Below, piece by piece: positions 35,169 to 43,583 of a stretch of DNA of 64,000 bases; position 1 is the stretch's first letter; every line of letters begins with the position of its first letter. Both the position numbers and the translations under genes were made by a program. The notes beneath the pieces were generated by a model. That model saw only the letters and a program-made list of their open reading frames with translations, searched no databases and had not been told where the DNA came from. Source of the stretch: DAIDKA01 sp036267975 (GTDB lineage Bacteria > Pseudomonadota > Gammaproteobacteria > Steroidobacterales > Steroidobacteraceae); contig DATAVA010000031.1 in assembly GCA_036267975.1 (NCBI GenBank), positions 62,001 through 126,000 of the forward strand, given 5' to 3'.

Positions 35169-35888
35169 GTGACCACCGCACCGCTGTACGAGCGCATCAA
35201 GACGCTCATCCTCACGCAGATCACCAGCGCGGCCTGGGAGGTGGGCCGGCAAATTCCGTCCGAGAATGACCTCGTGCGGCGGGTCGGAGCATCGCGCATG
35301 ACGGTGAACCGGGCATTGCGTGAACTGACCGCTGCCGGATATCTGGTGCGGCTGCAAGGGGTGGGTACCTTTGTCGCGGACCGGCGCACGCCCGAGCAGG
35401 CGCTCGCCCTGCCCGATATCGTCGCTGCAATTCGCGATCGCGGTCACGCGCATGAAGTGCGCGTGATCACCGTGGAGCGCTGCATCGCCACCGCGGGGCT
35501 GGCCGCGCATTTCAACCTGCGCCGCGGCCATGAGCTGTTCCACTCGCGGCTCGTGCATCTGGAAAACAATCTGCCGCTGCAGCTCGAAGACCGGTATGTC
35601 AATCCCGTCGTGGCACCGGGGTATCTGGCGCAGGACTTCGCCGTCATGGTACCGGGTGCATACCTGGCAAAGATTGCACCGCCGCACGGCGTCGAACACA
35701 TCGTGCAGGCGACGCGTACCGATAACGCCACGGCCCAACTGCTGCAGATGGACGCGGCGGAACCGTGCCTGGTGCTGCGCCAGCGCAGCTGGACGCGGCA
35801 TGCGATCATCACGGCCGTGACACTCTCGCATCCGGCCTCACGGTTCGAACTCAAAGGTCAGTCAGGGCGCAATAGCGACGTCGCGTGA
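35169..35888 (+). CDS. hutC: GntR-family regulator, HutC type (histidine utilisation repressor-like)
   Basis: A 239-residue repressor with an N-terminal GntR winged helix (PLYERIKTLILTQI, IPSENDLVRRVGASRMTVNRALRELTAAGYLVRLQGVGTF) and a C-terminal UTRA effector domain (LEDRYVNPVVAPGYLAQDF, GVEHIVQATRTDNATAQLL). The wording is close to HutC, whose effector is urocanate. The frame is open to 35091 but that would include the promoter and operator; the GTG at 35169 puts the family start PLYERIK at the right place. There is no ribosome site, which fits a leaderless message. No hut enzyme genes are in the window. Its 3' end overlaps the M28 peptidase gene by 31 bases. Confidence 0.85.
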   Translation: MTTAPLYERIKTLILTQITSAAWEVGRQIPSENDLVRRVGASRMTVNRALRELTAAGYLVRLQGVGTFVADRRTPEQALALPDIVAAIRDRGHAHEVRVITVERCIATAGLAAHFNLRRGHELFHSRLVHLENNLPLQLEDRYVNPVVAPGYLAQDFAVMVPGAYLAKIAPPHGVEHIVQATRTDNATAQLLQMDAAEPCLVLRQRSWTRHAIITAVTLSHPASRFELKGQSGRNSDVA

Positions 35889-38143
35889 TCCAACTGCTCG
35901 CTGTAGTTGCCCAGGGCAACGGCGGTGCGGCGCGCGTACTCCTCGGCCGTCTGCCATTGGCTGCGCTCGATCGCCTCGCGCACGCCCGGGATCGTCTTCA
36001 CGCCATAACCCGTGAACAGACCCGGTGCGTAGATCAGATGGGTATACCAGGCGCGCCCCGGCAGTCCGCGCGGGTCGGTCAACGCCCGCTCGAGGTTGCG
36101 CAACACCGCGTTGACTTGCGTGGCCCGCTCCGCGGGGAGCGCGACACCGGCGGACAACTGCGCCGCGTATGCCGCATCGAATGCGCGCGCCGAACTCGTC
36201 AGCCGCGTGACCGCGTTGTCCAGGGGAGTGAAGTCCAGGAACGGGACCGGGGCTTCCGCCGCGGGTGCCAGCAGCGGTCGGGTCGGATCGGATGCCAGTT
36301 CGAACACCCGTGCATCGATCATGGACTGCAGGTCCGCGGCATGCTTGCGCCGGGCATCGACCAGCGCGTGCAGCTGGTGAACATAGCCGTCAATGCGCTG
36401 TGCCACCGTGCCGGCCTGCTGCGGCAACAACTGCGCATCAGCCACGCGCAGCATCATGCGTGCATTCGTCTGCGCGAGCGCGACGCCATACTTGAAGTCC
36501 GGGTCGCCGAAACGCACGTAGTGATCGAAGGTGTCGTAGCGCGAATGATAGACACCGGACTGGTCGGCTTCACCACCGAATTCCACTGACAGGGTTGCGA
36601 TTCCCAGGTGCTGCAGAAAGGGGGTGAAGTCGGAACCCGATCCCAATGCCTTCAGCAGCAGGTCCCGGCCCGCGCCCGCCGCATCGGCTGCGGCCTGCGC
36701 ATCCGCATCGCCCGTGCCGCCGGGCGTATTGGCGAGCGTGCGTGCGCGCAGGCGCGCCTGCACGCTGACGCCCGTTTCAGGATCCGTGACCGCGGCCGCC
36801 ACCTGGTTCAACAGATGCTGCAGCGAATCGCTGCCGCCGGCGCTGAGGAATCCGCGCCCGTTCTCATCCGAGTTCAGGTACAGCACGGCCTTGGCCTGCA
36901 ACTCCTTGGCATGCGTCTCGACCCATTCGGTGGAGCCGAGCAAGCCCGGCTCCTCGCCATCCCAGCTGGCATATACGAGCGTCCGCTTCGGGCGCCAGGC
37001 GGTTTTCAGCAACGCGCCGATGGCGCGGGCCTCGGCGAGCTGTGCGACCACGCCGGCCAGCGGGTCCCACGCCCCTTCCACCCAGCCGTCATGGTGATTG
37101 CCGCGGATCACCCACTCGTCCGGGAAATCGGCGCCCCTGATGGTCGCGATCACATCGTAAATCGGCTTCAGGCCCCAATCCGACTTCACCAGCAGATGCA
37201 CCTTGGCGGCGCCGGGACCCAGGTGATAGGTGAGTGGCAATGAGCCACGCCAGGCCGGCGGTGCCACCGGACCACCCAGGGCCGCGAGGATCGGTTGGGC
37301 ATCGGCCCAGGAAATCGGCAGTACCGGAATCTTCATCAGCGATGGCGCGTCCTTGATCGCAAGGCGGGTCGCGCCGGCAGTTGCGCCCACCCCCGGTGTC
37401 AGCGGATCCCCCGAATACACCGGAATATCGGCGACCGACCCGCGCTGGATGCCATTGGCCGGCCGCCAGCCGCCCAGCGGGTACGCATCGCCCGCGGCGT
37501 AGCCGTCCTCATGCGGATCCGAATAGATAAGGCAACCCACCGCACCATGTTCATGCGCCAGCTTGGCCTTCAACCCACGCCAGCCGTTGCCGTAGCGGGC
37601 CAGTACGATCCTGCCGGAAACGCTGATGCCGCGGCGCGCCAGCTCCTGGTAGTCCGCGTCCATGCCGAAATTCACATAGACCACATCCGCCGTGACATCG
37701 CCATCGGCGCCGTAGACGTTGTATGCCGGCAAAGCGCCGGGAACGGCACTGCCCGCATCACCGGGAATCGGCGGCTCCATGAGCTGGGCCAGGTGCTGCG
37801 TCGGAGCCACCAGTTCCACGCGCTCTGCCAGCGGTGTCGGATACAGCACCTGGAAAGTTTCGATATGCGCATCCCAGCCCCAGGAGGCCAGCATGGCACG
37901 GATCTTTTCCGCATTCCTGCGGTCGTGCGGCGCGCCGACATTGTTGGGCGCCGCGGCCAGATCCTTGAGCCAGCCGCGCAGATCCGCGGAGGCGATGTTT
38001 GCATCGAGCTGCCTTTCCACTCCGAGTTCAGCGCTGCTGCCGGCCGCATCAAATCCAATCATGTTCTCGGCGGCATTGCCCAGGGCGGGCAACAACAGCG
38101 AGGCGCACACGAACGGCGCCCAGCGCACCGCGGTTTGCATCAT
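35858..38143 (-). CDS. Exported M28 peptidase with PA and dimerisation domains (GCPII/TfR-like)
   Basis: A 761-residue zinc peptidase with a signal peptide (ending near ALGNA), a protease-associated domain (about 130-280), the M28 catalytic domain and a C-terminal transferrin-receptor-like helical domain. Zinc ligands are visible as His and Asp in NHHDGWVEGAWDPLAG, Glu in DGEEPGLLGSTEW (base and ligand), Asp in NSDENGRG and His in YHSRYDTFDHY. All expected ligands are present, so it should be active, probably as a glutamate carboxypeptidase II-like exopeptidase. I use the ATG at 38143, five bases after the S9 stop; a TTG at 38152 would overlap it. Confidence 0.88.
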   Translation of the reverse strand: MMQTAVRWAPFVCASLLLPALGNAAENMIGFDAAGSSAELGVERQLDANIASADLRGWLKDLAAAPNNVGAPHDRRNAEKIRAMLASWGWDAHIETFQVLYPTPLAERVELVAPTQHLAQLMEPPIPGDAGSAVPGALPAYNVYGADGDVTADVVYVNFGMDADYQELARRGISVSGRIVLARYGNGWRGLKAKLAHEHGAVGCLIYSDPHEDGYAAGDAYPLGGWRPANGIQRGSVADIPVYSGDPLTPGVGATAGATRLAIKDAPSLMKIPVLPISWADAQPILAALGGPVAPPAWRGSLPLTYHLGPGAAKVHLLVKSDWGLKPIYDVIATIRGADFPDEWVIRGNHHDGWVEGAWDPLAGVVAQLAEARAIGALLKTAWRPKRTLVYASWDGEEPGLLGSTEWVETHAKELQAKAVLYLNSDENGRGFLSAGGSDSLQHLLNQVAAAVTDPETGVSVQARLRARTLANTPGGTGDADAQAAADAAGAGRDLLLKALGSGSDFTPFLQHLGIATLSVEFGGEADQSGVYHSRYDTFDHYVRFGDPDFKYGVALAQTNARMMLRVADAQLLPQQAGTVAQRIDGYVHQLHALVDARRKHAADLQSMIDARVFELASDPTRPLLAPAAEAPVPFLDFTPLDNAVTRLTSSARAFDAAYAAQLSAGVALPAERATQVNAVLRNLERALTDPRGLPGRAWYTHLIYAPGLFTGYGVKTIPGVREAIERSQWQTAEEYARRTAVALGNYSEQLDHATSLLRPD

Positions 38144-38148
38144 GCTGC

Positions 38149-40206
38149 TCAATCAATCAGGCGCTCGGAAAGATAGACGAATTCCAACGCCAGGCGCCGG
38201 GCGCGCTCGCGCAGGTCCGCCGCGGCCGAATGTCCGCCCTCGGTGTTCTCGTAGTACAGGAACGGCATGTGCAGCGCTGCGAGCTTCGCCGCATATTTGC
38301 GGGCGTGACCCGGATGCACGCGATCATCCTTGGTGGAGGTGAGAATGAACACCTCCGGATAGTCCTTGCGGTATTTGAGGTTCTGATAGGGCGACATTTT
38401 GGCAAGCCAAGCACGCTCCTGCGGCACCTGCGGCGATCCGTATTCATCAACCCAGGAGGCGCCGGCCAGCAGCTTGTCGAAGCGCAGCATGTCCAGCAGC
38501 GGAACCTGCACGACGGCCGCGTGAAACAGCTCCGGCCGCTGTGTGAGCATGACGCCCATCAGCAATCCGCCATTGGAACCGCCCTCGATTCCGAGGCGGC
38601 GCGTGGAGGTGATGCGCCGGGCAATCAGATCTTCCGCCACGGCAATGAAATCGTCGTAGACCACCTGCCGATGGGTCTTCAGTCCCGCCTCGTGCCACGC
38701 CGGCCCGAACTCCCCGCCGCCACGAATATTGGCCAGCACGTACACGCCCCCTTGCTCCAGCCAAAGTTTCCCGGTGGTCCCGAGGTAACCGGGCAGCATG
38801 GACACATCAAATCCGCCATAGCCGTAGAGCAGCGTCGGTGCGGCGCCATTGGCCACGAAATCCTTCGGCCGCACCACGAAGTACGGCACCTGGGTGCCAT
38901 CTTTCGAGGTAGCCATGAGCTGCTCCACCGTGAAGCGCGCGGCCGCAAATTTCGCTGACAGGCTCTTGATTGGCGCCGCCGCAAGCGTCGGTACGGTGAC
39001 CTGGTAAAGCGTCGCGGGCTGCAGGAAATCCTCGTAGGTGACGAAGGCGGTGTCGCTGCGTTCATCCGCGGTGGCGATGCCGACCGCGCCGTTTGCCGGC
39101 AGCGCAATGTCCGTGCGCGTCCACACCTTGCCATCGAACTGCAGGCGCAGCAGCCGCCCCTTCACATTTGAATACAGGGCCACGAGCACCCCGCCGTGGG
39201 TGACGGCCACCTGCTCGATCGAGTCGCGCGGTCCGGGCACCACGACTTCCCGGATTTCAGGCCTCGGGGACGTTACCGCCGCCAGCGGCATGGACAGCAG
39301 CGAGCCGGTCATGAAAGTGTGTCCGCTGATGTGCCAGTCCTGGCTTATCCGAAACAGCAGTTCGCCCTGGCTGATGCCCTGCAGTTCCACCTTCGGCGGC
39401 AATGTCATCGGCTTCAGCGCGTCCGCCCCCGCGACCAGGTAGTCGCTGCTGAAGAAAGTCCTGGCGCGCACGATGATCAGCAGATGCTCGCCGCGATCGC
39501 CCTCCAACCGACCCGGGCTGGCGAGGACATCGTGCGGCTCGCCACGATAGATTTCGCGCGCCTGCGCCAGCGGCTGGCCGCGGCGCCACTCCTTGACGAT
39601 GTAGGGATATCCGGACTCGGTGAGCGAGCCATCACCGAAGTTGGTGGCAACCAGCAGCGTATCGGGGTCCTTCCAGCTCACATCCGATTTCGCCTCCGGG
39701 AGCGAAAACCCCTCCGCCACGAAACTGCAGGTGCGTTGATCAAATTCGCGCACCACCTTGGCGTCCTGGCCGCCATCCGAGAGGCTGATCAGGCAGCGCG
39801 GACCATTGTCGGGCTCGCAGTCCACGCCCTTGTAGACCCAGTTGCGCCCTTCGCTGCGGGCCAGCGCATCCACATCCAGCAGTGTTTCCCACTGCGGCGA
39901 GGCGCTCTCGTAGGACGCCAGCGGCGTTCGGCGCCACAGGCCGCGGATGTGCACATCATCCTGCCAGTAGTTGTAGACGAAGCCGCCGCGCAGCGCGCCG
40001 TAGGGTATGCGGCTGCGATCCTCCAGGATGCCCAACGCCTGCCGATAAGCGCGTTCATAACGCGCATCACCGGTGAGCCGCTTCAATGAGCGCTCGTTCT
40101 GCTCCTGCACCCACGCCAGCGCGCGCTTGCCCTCGACGTCTTCGAGCCACAGAAAGGGATCGGCACCGGCGACTGCCAGGCCCAGTGAAGCGATCGCTGC
40201 CAGCAC
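38149..40206 (-). CDS. Exported prolyl oligopeptidase family (S9) serine peptidase
   Basis: A 685-residue S9 peptidase with a seven-bladed propeller and a C-terminal alpha/beta hydrolase domain. The catalytic triad is visible as Ser in EGGSNGGLL, Asp in STKDDRVHP and His in EGGHSAA. I choose the GTG at 40206: a GGAG lies eight bases upstream and the first residues form a short signal peptide (LAAIASLGLAVAGA). A GTG at 40239 overlapping the M13 stop is the alternative. It cleaves short peptides, often after proline, in the periplasm. Middle gene of three peptidases. Confidence 0.87.
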   Translation of the reverse strand: MLAAIASLGLAVAGADPFLWLEDVEGKRALAWVQEQNERSLKRLTGDARYERAYRQALGILEDRSRIPYGALRGGFVYNYWQDDVHIRGLWRRTPLASYESASPQWETLLDVDALARSEGRNWVYKGVDCEPDNGPRCLISLSDGGQDAKVVREFDQRTCSFVAEGFSLPEAKSDVSWKDPDTLLVATNFGDGSLTESGYPYIVKEWRRGQPLAQAREIYRGEPHDVLASPGRLEGDRGEHLLIIVRARTFFSSDYLVAGADALKPMTLPPKVELQGISQGELLFRISQDWHISGHTFMTGSLLSMPLAAVTSPRPEIREVVVPGPRDSIEQVAVTHGGVLVALYSNVKGRLLRLQFDGKVWTRTDIALPANGAVGIATADERSDTAFVTYEDFLQPATLYQVTVPTLAAAPIKSLSAKFAAARFTVEQLMATSKDGTQVPYFVVRPKDFVANGAAPTLLYGYGGFDVSMLPGYLGTTGKLWLEQGGVYVLANIRGGGEFGPAWHEAGLKTHRQVVYDDFIAVAEDLIARRITSTRRLGIEGGSNGGLLMGVMLTQRPELFHAAVVQVPLLDMLRFDKLLAGASWVDEYGSPQVPQERAWLAKMSPYQNLKYRKDYPEVFILTSTKDDRVHPGHARKYAAKLAALHMPFLYYENTEGGHSAAADLRERARRLALEFVYLSERLID

Positions 40207-40235
40207 GGGCTCATCTCCATCGGAGGCGGAGGGGC

Positions 40236-42302
40236 TCACCAGATATGTACGCGCTTGTCGGGCGGCAGGTACATCTTGTCGGTGGGCTTGATCCCAAACG
40301 CGGTGTAGAAGGCGTCCTGATTGCGCAGCGGCAGCGAACCGCGCGCCGCGTAGGGCGAGTGCGGATCGGACTTCAGGTACACGATCTGCTGTTTGTCGCG
40401 GACCTTGCCCGCCCACACCTGCGCAAACGCCAGAAAGAACCGCTGATCACCCGTATAGCCGTCGATGACCGGCGCCTGCCGGCCGTTGAGCGTGAGACGG
40501 TAGGCCTTGTAGGCCACGGCGAGACCGGAATTGTCGGCGATGTTCTCGCCCAGAGTCAGCTTGCCGTTGATGTGATAGCCCGGCATTGCCTCGAACGCAT
40601 CGTACTGTGCCACCAGCGCCGCCGTCTTGGCGGCGAAACGCTCATGATCCTGCTTGCTCCACCAATCGCGCAGATTGCCGTTGGAATCGAATTGGCTGCC
40701 CTCGTCGTCAAACCCATGACTCATTTCATGGCCGATGACGGCGCCGATGGCGCCATAGTTGGAAGCGTCATCGGCCTTGGGATCGAAATTCGGCGGCTGC
40801 AGGAAGGCCGCCGGAAAGACGATCTCGTTCAGGTCGGGCCGGTAGTAGGCATTGATGGTCTGCGGGGTCATCTGCCACTCGCCATGATCGACGGGCTTGC
40901 CGAGCTTGCCCAGCTGGTAGTCGAACTCGAAGGCGTTGGCGCGCATGACATTGCCGATGAGGTCGTCGCGGCGCACCACCAGGCCGCTATAGTCGCGCCA
41001 GTGGTCGGGATATCCGATCTTGCGGTGCAACTTCGCGAGCTTCTCCAGTGCCTGCTTCTTCGTCTCCGGACCCATCCAGTCCAGCGAATTCACGTCCTGG
41101 CGATACGCGGTCAGCAGATTGTCGACCAGTTTCTCCATGCGGCCCTTGGTGTCGGGCGGAAAGTACTTGCCGACGTACAGCTTGCCGAGGCCCTCTCCGA
41201 TCGAGCCATCGACCAGCGCCACGCCGCGCTTCCAGCGCGGCCTGATCGACACCGTGCCGCGCAGGTCCGTGCCGTAGAACTGGAAATGCGCGTCCACGAA
41301 TCGCTTCGGCATGTACTCCGCATAGCCGAGGATCAGGTGCCAGCGCAGATAGCTCTTCCACACCGGAAGCGGCTCGCTGCCGATCATCGCGCCGAAAGCC
41401 TTGAAATAGCTGGGCTCACCGACGATGAGGTAGTCGGTCTTGCCGCTGATGCCGGTGTCATCCAGGTACGCCTGCCACTGAAAACCGGGCGTGTGGCCGT
41501 CCAGGGTCTTCAGCGTGACTTTGTTGTAGGTCTTGACCGGGTCACGCAGTTCGGTGCGGGTCCACTGCGCCTTGGCCATACGCGTTTCCAGGGCCAGGAC
41601 CGCCTTGGCCTGTGCGGCGGCGTCGGGCTGGCCGGCGAGTGACATCAGTTTTTCGATCGCCTTCAGATACCGACCCCGGATTTCCACCAGGCGCGGGTCA
41701 TCGTTCTTGATGTAGTAGTCACGGTCAGGCATCCCGAGGCCGTCCTGATCGACACCCGCCGCGTTGCGCGTCGTGTCACGCACGTCGGGACCGACGCCGA
41801 CGCCATAGGGCGTCGAGACGCCGATCCGATTCAGGTGCGCAAACAACGCCGGCAGTTCAGTCTTTGACTTCACTGCATCGATGCGGGTCAGCTCGCCCTT
41901 CAGAGCGCCGAGCCCGGCCGCCTCCACGGCCGCCTCGTCCATGAAACTGGCGTACAGATCACCGATCTTGTGCGCCTCAGATCCGGCGGGATCGCGGGTG
42001 TTTTTCGCGGCGGCTTCGATCAGGCCGTGCAATTGATCAAGACTCTTGTCGAGCAGCTCGGAGGCGATCGAGACGCTGGAGCGATCATCCGGAATGGGCG
42101 TATTTTTCAGCCAATGACCATTCGCATATTGGTACACGTCGTCCTGGACGCGCACGGCCTTGTCCATGGCGGCCAGATCCAGGCCCGAGGTCAGGGCCGG
42201 CGCCTTGCCGGCGGGTGCCTGGGCCGGGGCATTGGCGCTGAGCAATACCAGTGCCAACGCGACGCCCACGCAGCGGTGCGGGTTAAATGCTCGGGAATTC
42301 AT
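40236..42302 (-). CDS. Exported M13 (neprilysin-like, PepO-type) metallopeptidase
   Basis: A 688-residue zinc endopeptidase with a signal peptide (ending ANAPAQA). The zinc motif is GHEMSHGFDDEG, the third ligand is in GENIADNSG, and the substrate-binding NAYY is in TINAYYRPDLNEIVFPA. The C-terminal tryptophan (VHIW) is the conserved family end. It degrades oligopeptides. It is first of the three-peptidase run M13-S9-M28. The ATG at 42302 is chosen over a TTG five codons earlier. Confidence 0.9.
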   Translation of the reverse strand: MNSRAFNPHRCVGVALALVLLSANAPAQAPAGKAPALTSGLDLAAMDKAVRVQDDVYQYANGHWLKNTPIPDDRSSVSIASELLDKSLDQLHGLIEAAAKNTRDPAGSEAHKIGDLYASFMDEAAVEAAGLGALKGELTRIDAVKSKTELPALFAHLNRIGVSTPYGVGVGPDVRDTTRNAAGVDQDGLGMPDRDYYIKNDDPRLVEIRGRYLKAIEKLMSLAGQPDAAAQAKAVLALETRMAKAQWTRTELRDPVKTYNKVTLKTLDGHTPGFQWQAYLDDTGISGKTDYLIVGEPSYFKAFGAMIGSEPLPVWKSYLRWHLILGYAEYMPKRFVDAHFQFYGTDLRGTVSIRPRWKRGVALVDGSIGEGLGKLYVGKYFPPDTKGRMEKLVDNLLTAYRQDVNSLDWMGPETKKQALEKLAKLHRKIGYPDHWRDYSGLVVRRDDLIGNVMRANAFEFDYQLGKLGKPVDHGEWQMTPQTINAYYRPDLNEIVFPAAFLQPPNFDPKADDASNYGAIGAVIGHEMSHGFDDEGSQFDSNGNLRDWWSKQDHERFAAKTAALVAQYDAFEAMPGYHINGKLTLGENIADNSGLAVAYKAYRLTLNGRQAPVIDGYTGDQRFFLAFAQVWAGKVRDKQQIVYLKSDPHSPYAARGSLPLRNQDAFYTAFGIKPTDKMYLPPDKRVHIW

Positions 42303-42479
42303 GAAAAAACGCTTCAATTCTTCAGCTCCGTATTCGAGGGATGCCCTGGGCGCGGGCGGACCTGCCGCCGGTGATTATAGCGGCACCCTTCGCCACCGGC
42401 GCGAAACGGGCGCCGGCCCCTCCACTGCCAAGCTCGCACCCGATTGTGACCAATCCTGCGCTGCATCGCGGGGCGGCTT

Positions 42480-42519
42480 GTGCACTTGCAGTGCGTGCAT
42501 CGCATCACCGTGCATTTGC
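42480..42519. repeat. Three GTGCA motifs at 15-base spacing in a divergent promoter region
   Basis: GTGCACTTGC (42480), GTGCATCGC (42495) and GTGCATTTGC (42510) start exactly 15 bases apart; a further GTGCA is at 42533. They lie in the 293-base gap (42303-42595) between the divergent M13 peptidase and pseudoprotease genes. The rest of the gap shows no gene or hairpin that I can support. They may be iterated binding sites for an unknown regulator. Confidence 0.5.
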
Positions 42520-42595
42520 GATCGTCCTCTCAGTGCAAAACTTCCACATCAGGTAGTTTCGGGCCGGTGCCGAGCCTGATAGATTTGTCGCACGC

Positions 42596-43570
42596 ATGAG
42601 TGTCTCCAAGAACTGGACTTTTCCTGCTGCTCTGCAACCTCAGCCAGAGCAGGTTCCGTTCGACCTGCAATCGGCCTTGCAGTCGGTAGTCATGGTCCAC
42701 GCGGAAATTCCCGAGGGCGCCTTCACCGCCCCGCTGCTGGGCACCGAGCGCATCGGCAGTGGCGTTGTCATCGGCGATGGCGGCATGGTGCTCACCATCG
42801 GCTACCTGATCACCGAGGCGCACAATGTCTGGCTGTCGACGCATAACGGCCGTGCCGTACCCGGACACGTGGCCGGCTACGATCAGACCTCCGGCTTTGG
42901 CCTGGTACAGCCGCTCGGCGACCTCGGCGTCCCGGTCCTGCAGCGCGGCTCATCCGCGGGACTGGAAGTCGGCGCCAACGCCATCGTCATCGGTCATGGC
43001 GGCCTCGCGCATTCGCTGAACGTTCATGTCACTGCGCGCCGGGAATTCGCCGGGCATTGGGAATACCTGCTGGACGATGCGATCTTCACCGCCCCGGCGC
43101 ACCCCCAGTGGGGCGGCACCGCGCTGGTGGGCACCGATGGGCTGCTGCTCGGAGTCGGCTCGCTGCTGGTGGAGGAGTCCAACCGCGAGGAAACCTTCGA
43201 CGCGAATCTGTTTGTGCCCGTGGACTTGCTCGACCCGATTCTCGATGACATGCTGCACGCGGGCCGGCCCTTGCAGACGCCACGGCCGTGGCTGGGCATG
43301 TACGCCACCGAACAGCACGGCCGACTGGTGGTTGGCGCACTGGCGCAGGACGGGCCGGCACATCGTGCGGGCGTGCGGGTGAACGATGAAGTCACCGCCG
43401 TCGCCGGACGCGGTGTTGCCGGCCTCGCCGATATGTTCCGCAAGGTCTGGAGCATCGGACCGGCGGGCGCGGAAATTCCCCTCACAGTCACGCGCGGCGA
43501 ACAGACCTCACAGGTGCGCGTGCGTTCCGCAGATCGCTACGACTACCTGCTGAAACCACAGCGGCACTGA
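42596..43570 (+). CDS. Trypsin-fold S1C protein with PDZ domain, catalytic triad lost
   Basis: A 324-residue HtrA-like protein: a trypsin-fold domain (about 25-225) then a PDZ domain (about 232-315). Aligning with DegP, the catalytic His of TNNHVV falls on Tyr70 (LTIGYLI), the Asp of RSDIAL on Gly100 (QTSGFGL), and the Ser of GNSGG on Trp172 (PQWGGTAL). The flanking glycines and hydrophobic core are kept, so the fold should be intact while proteolysis is not expected. No signal peptide is visible, so it is probably cytoplasmic, unlike DegP. It may act as a chaperone or peptide sensor. Monocistronic, divergent from the M13 gene. Confidence 0.85.
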   Translation: MSVSKNWTFPAALQPQPEQVPFDLQSALQSVVMVHAEIPEGAFTAPLLGTERIGSGVVIGDGGMVLTIGYLITEAHNVWLSTHNGRAVPGHVAGYDQTSGFGLVQPLGDLGVPVLQRGSSAGLEVGANAIVIGHGGLAHSLNVHVTARREFAGHWEYLLDDAIFTAPAHPQWGGTALVGTDGLLLGVGSLLVEESNREETFDANLFVPVDLLDPILDDMLHAGRPLQTPRPWLGMYATEQHGRLVVGALAQDGPAHRAGVRVNDEVTAVAGRGVAGLADMFRKVWSIGPAGAEIPLTVTRGEQTSQVRVRSADRYDYLLKPQRH

Positions 43571-43583
43571 CGCCGCGGACTTT

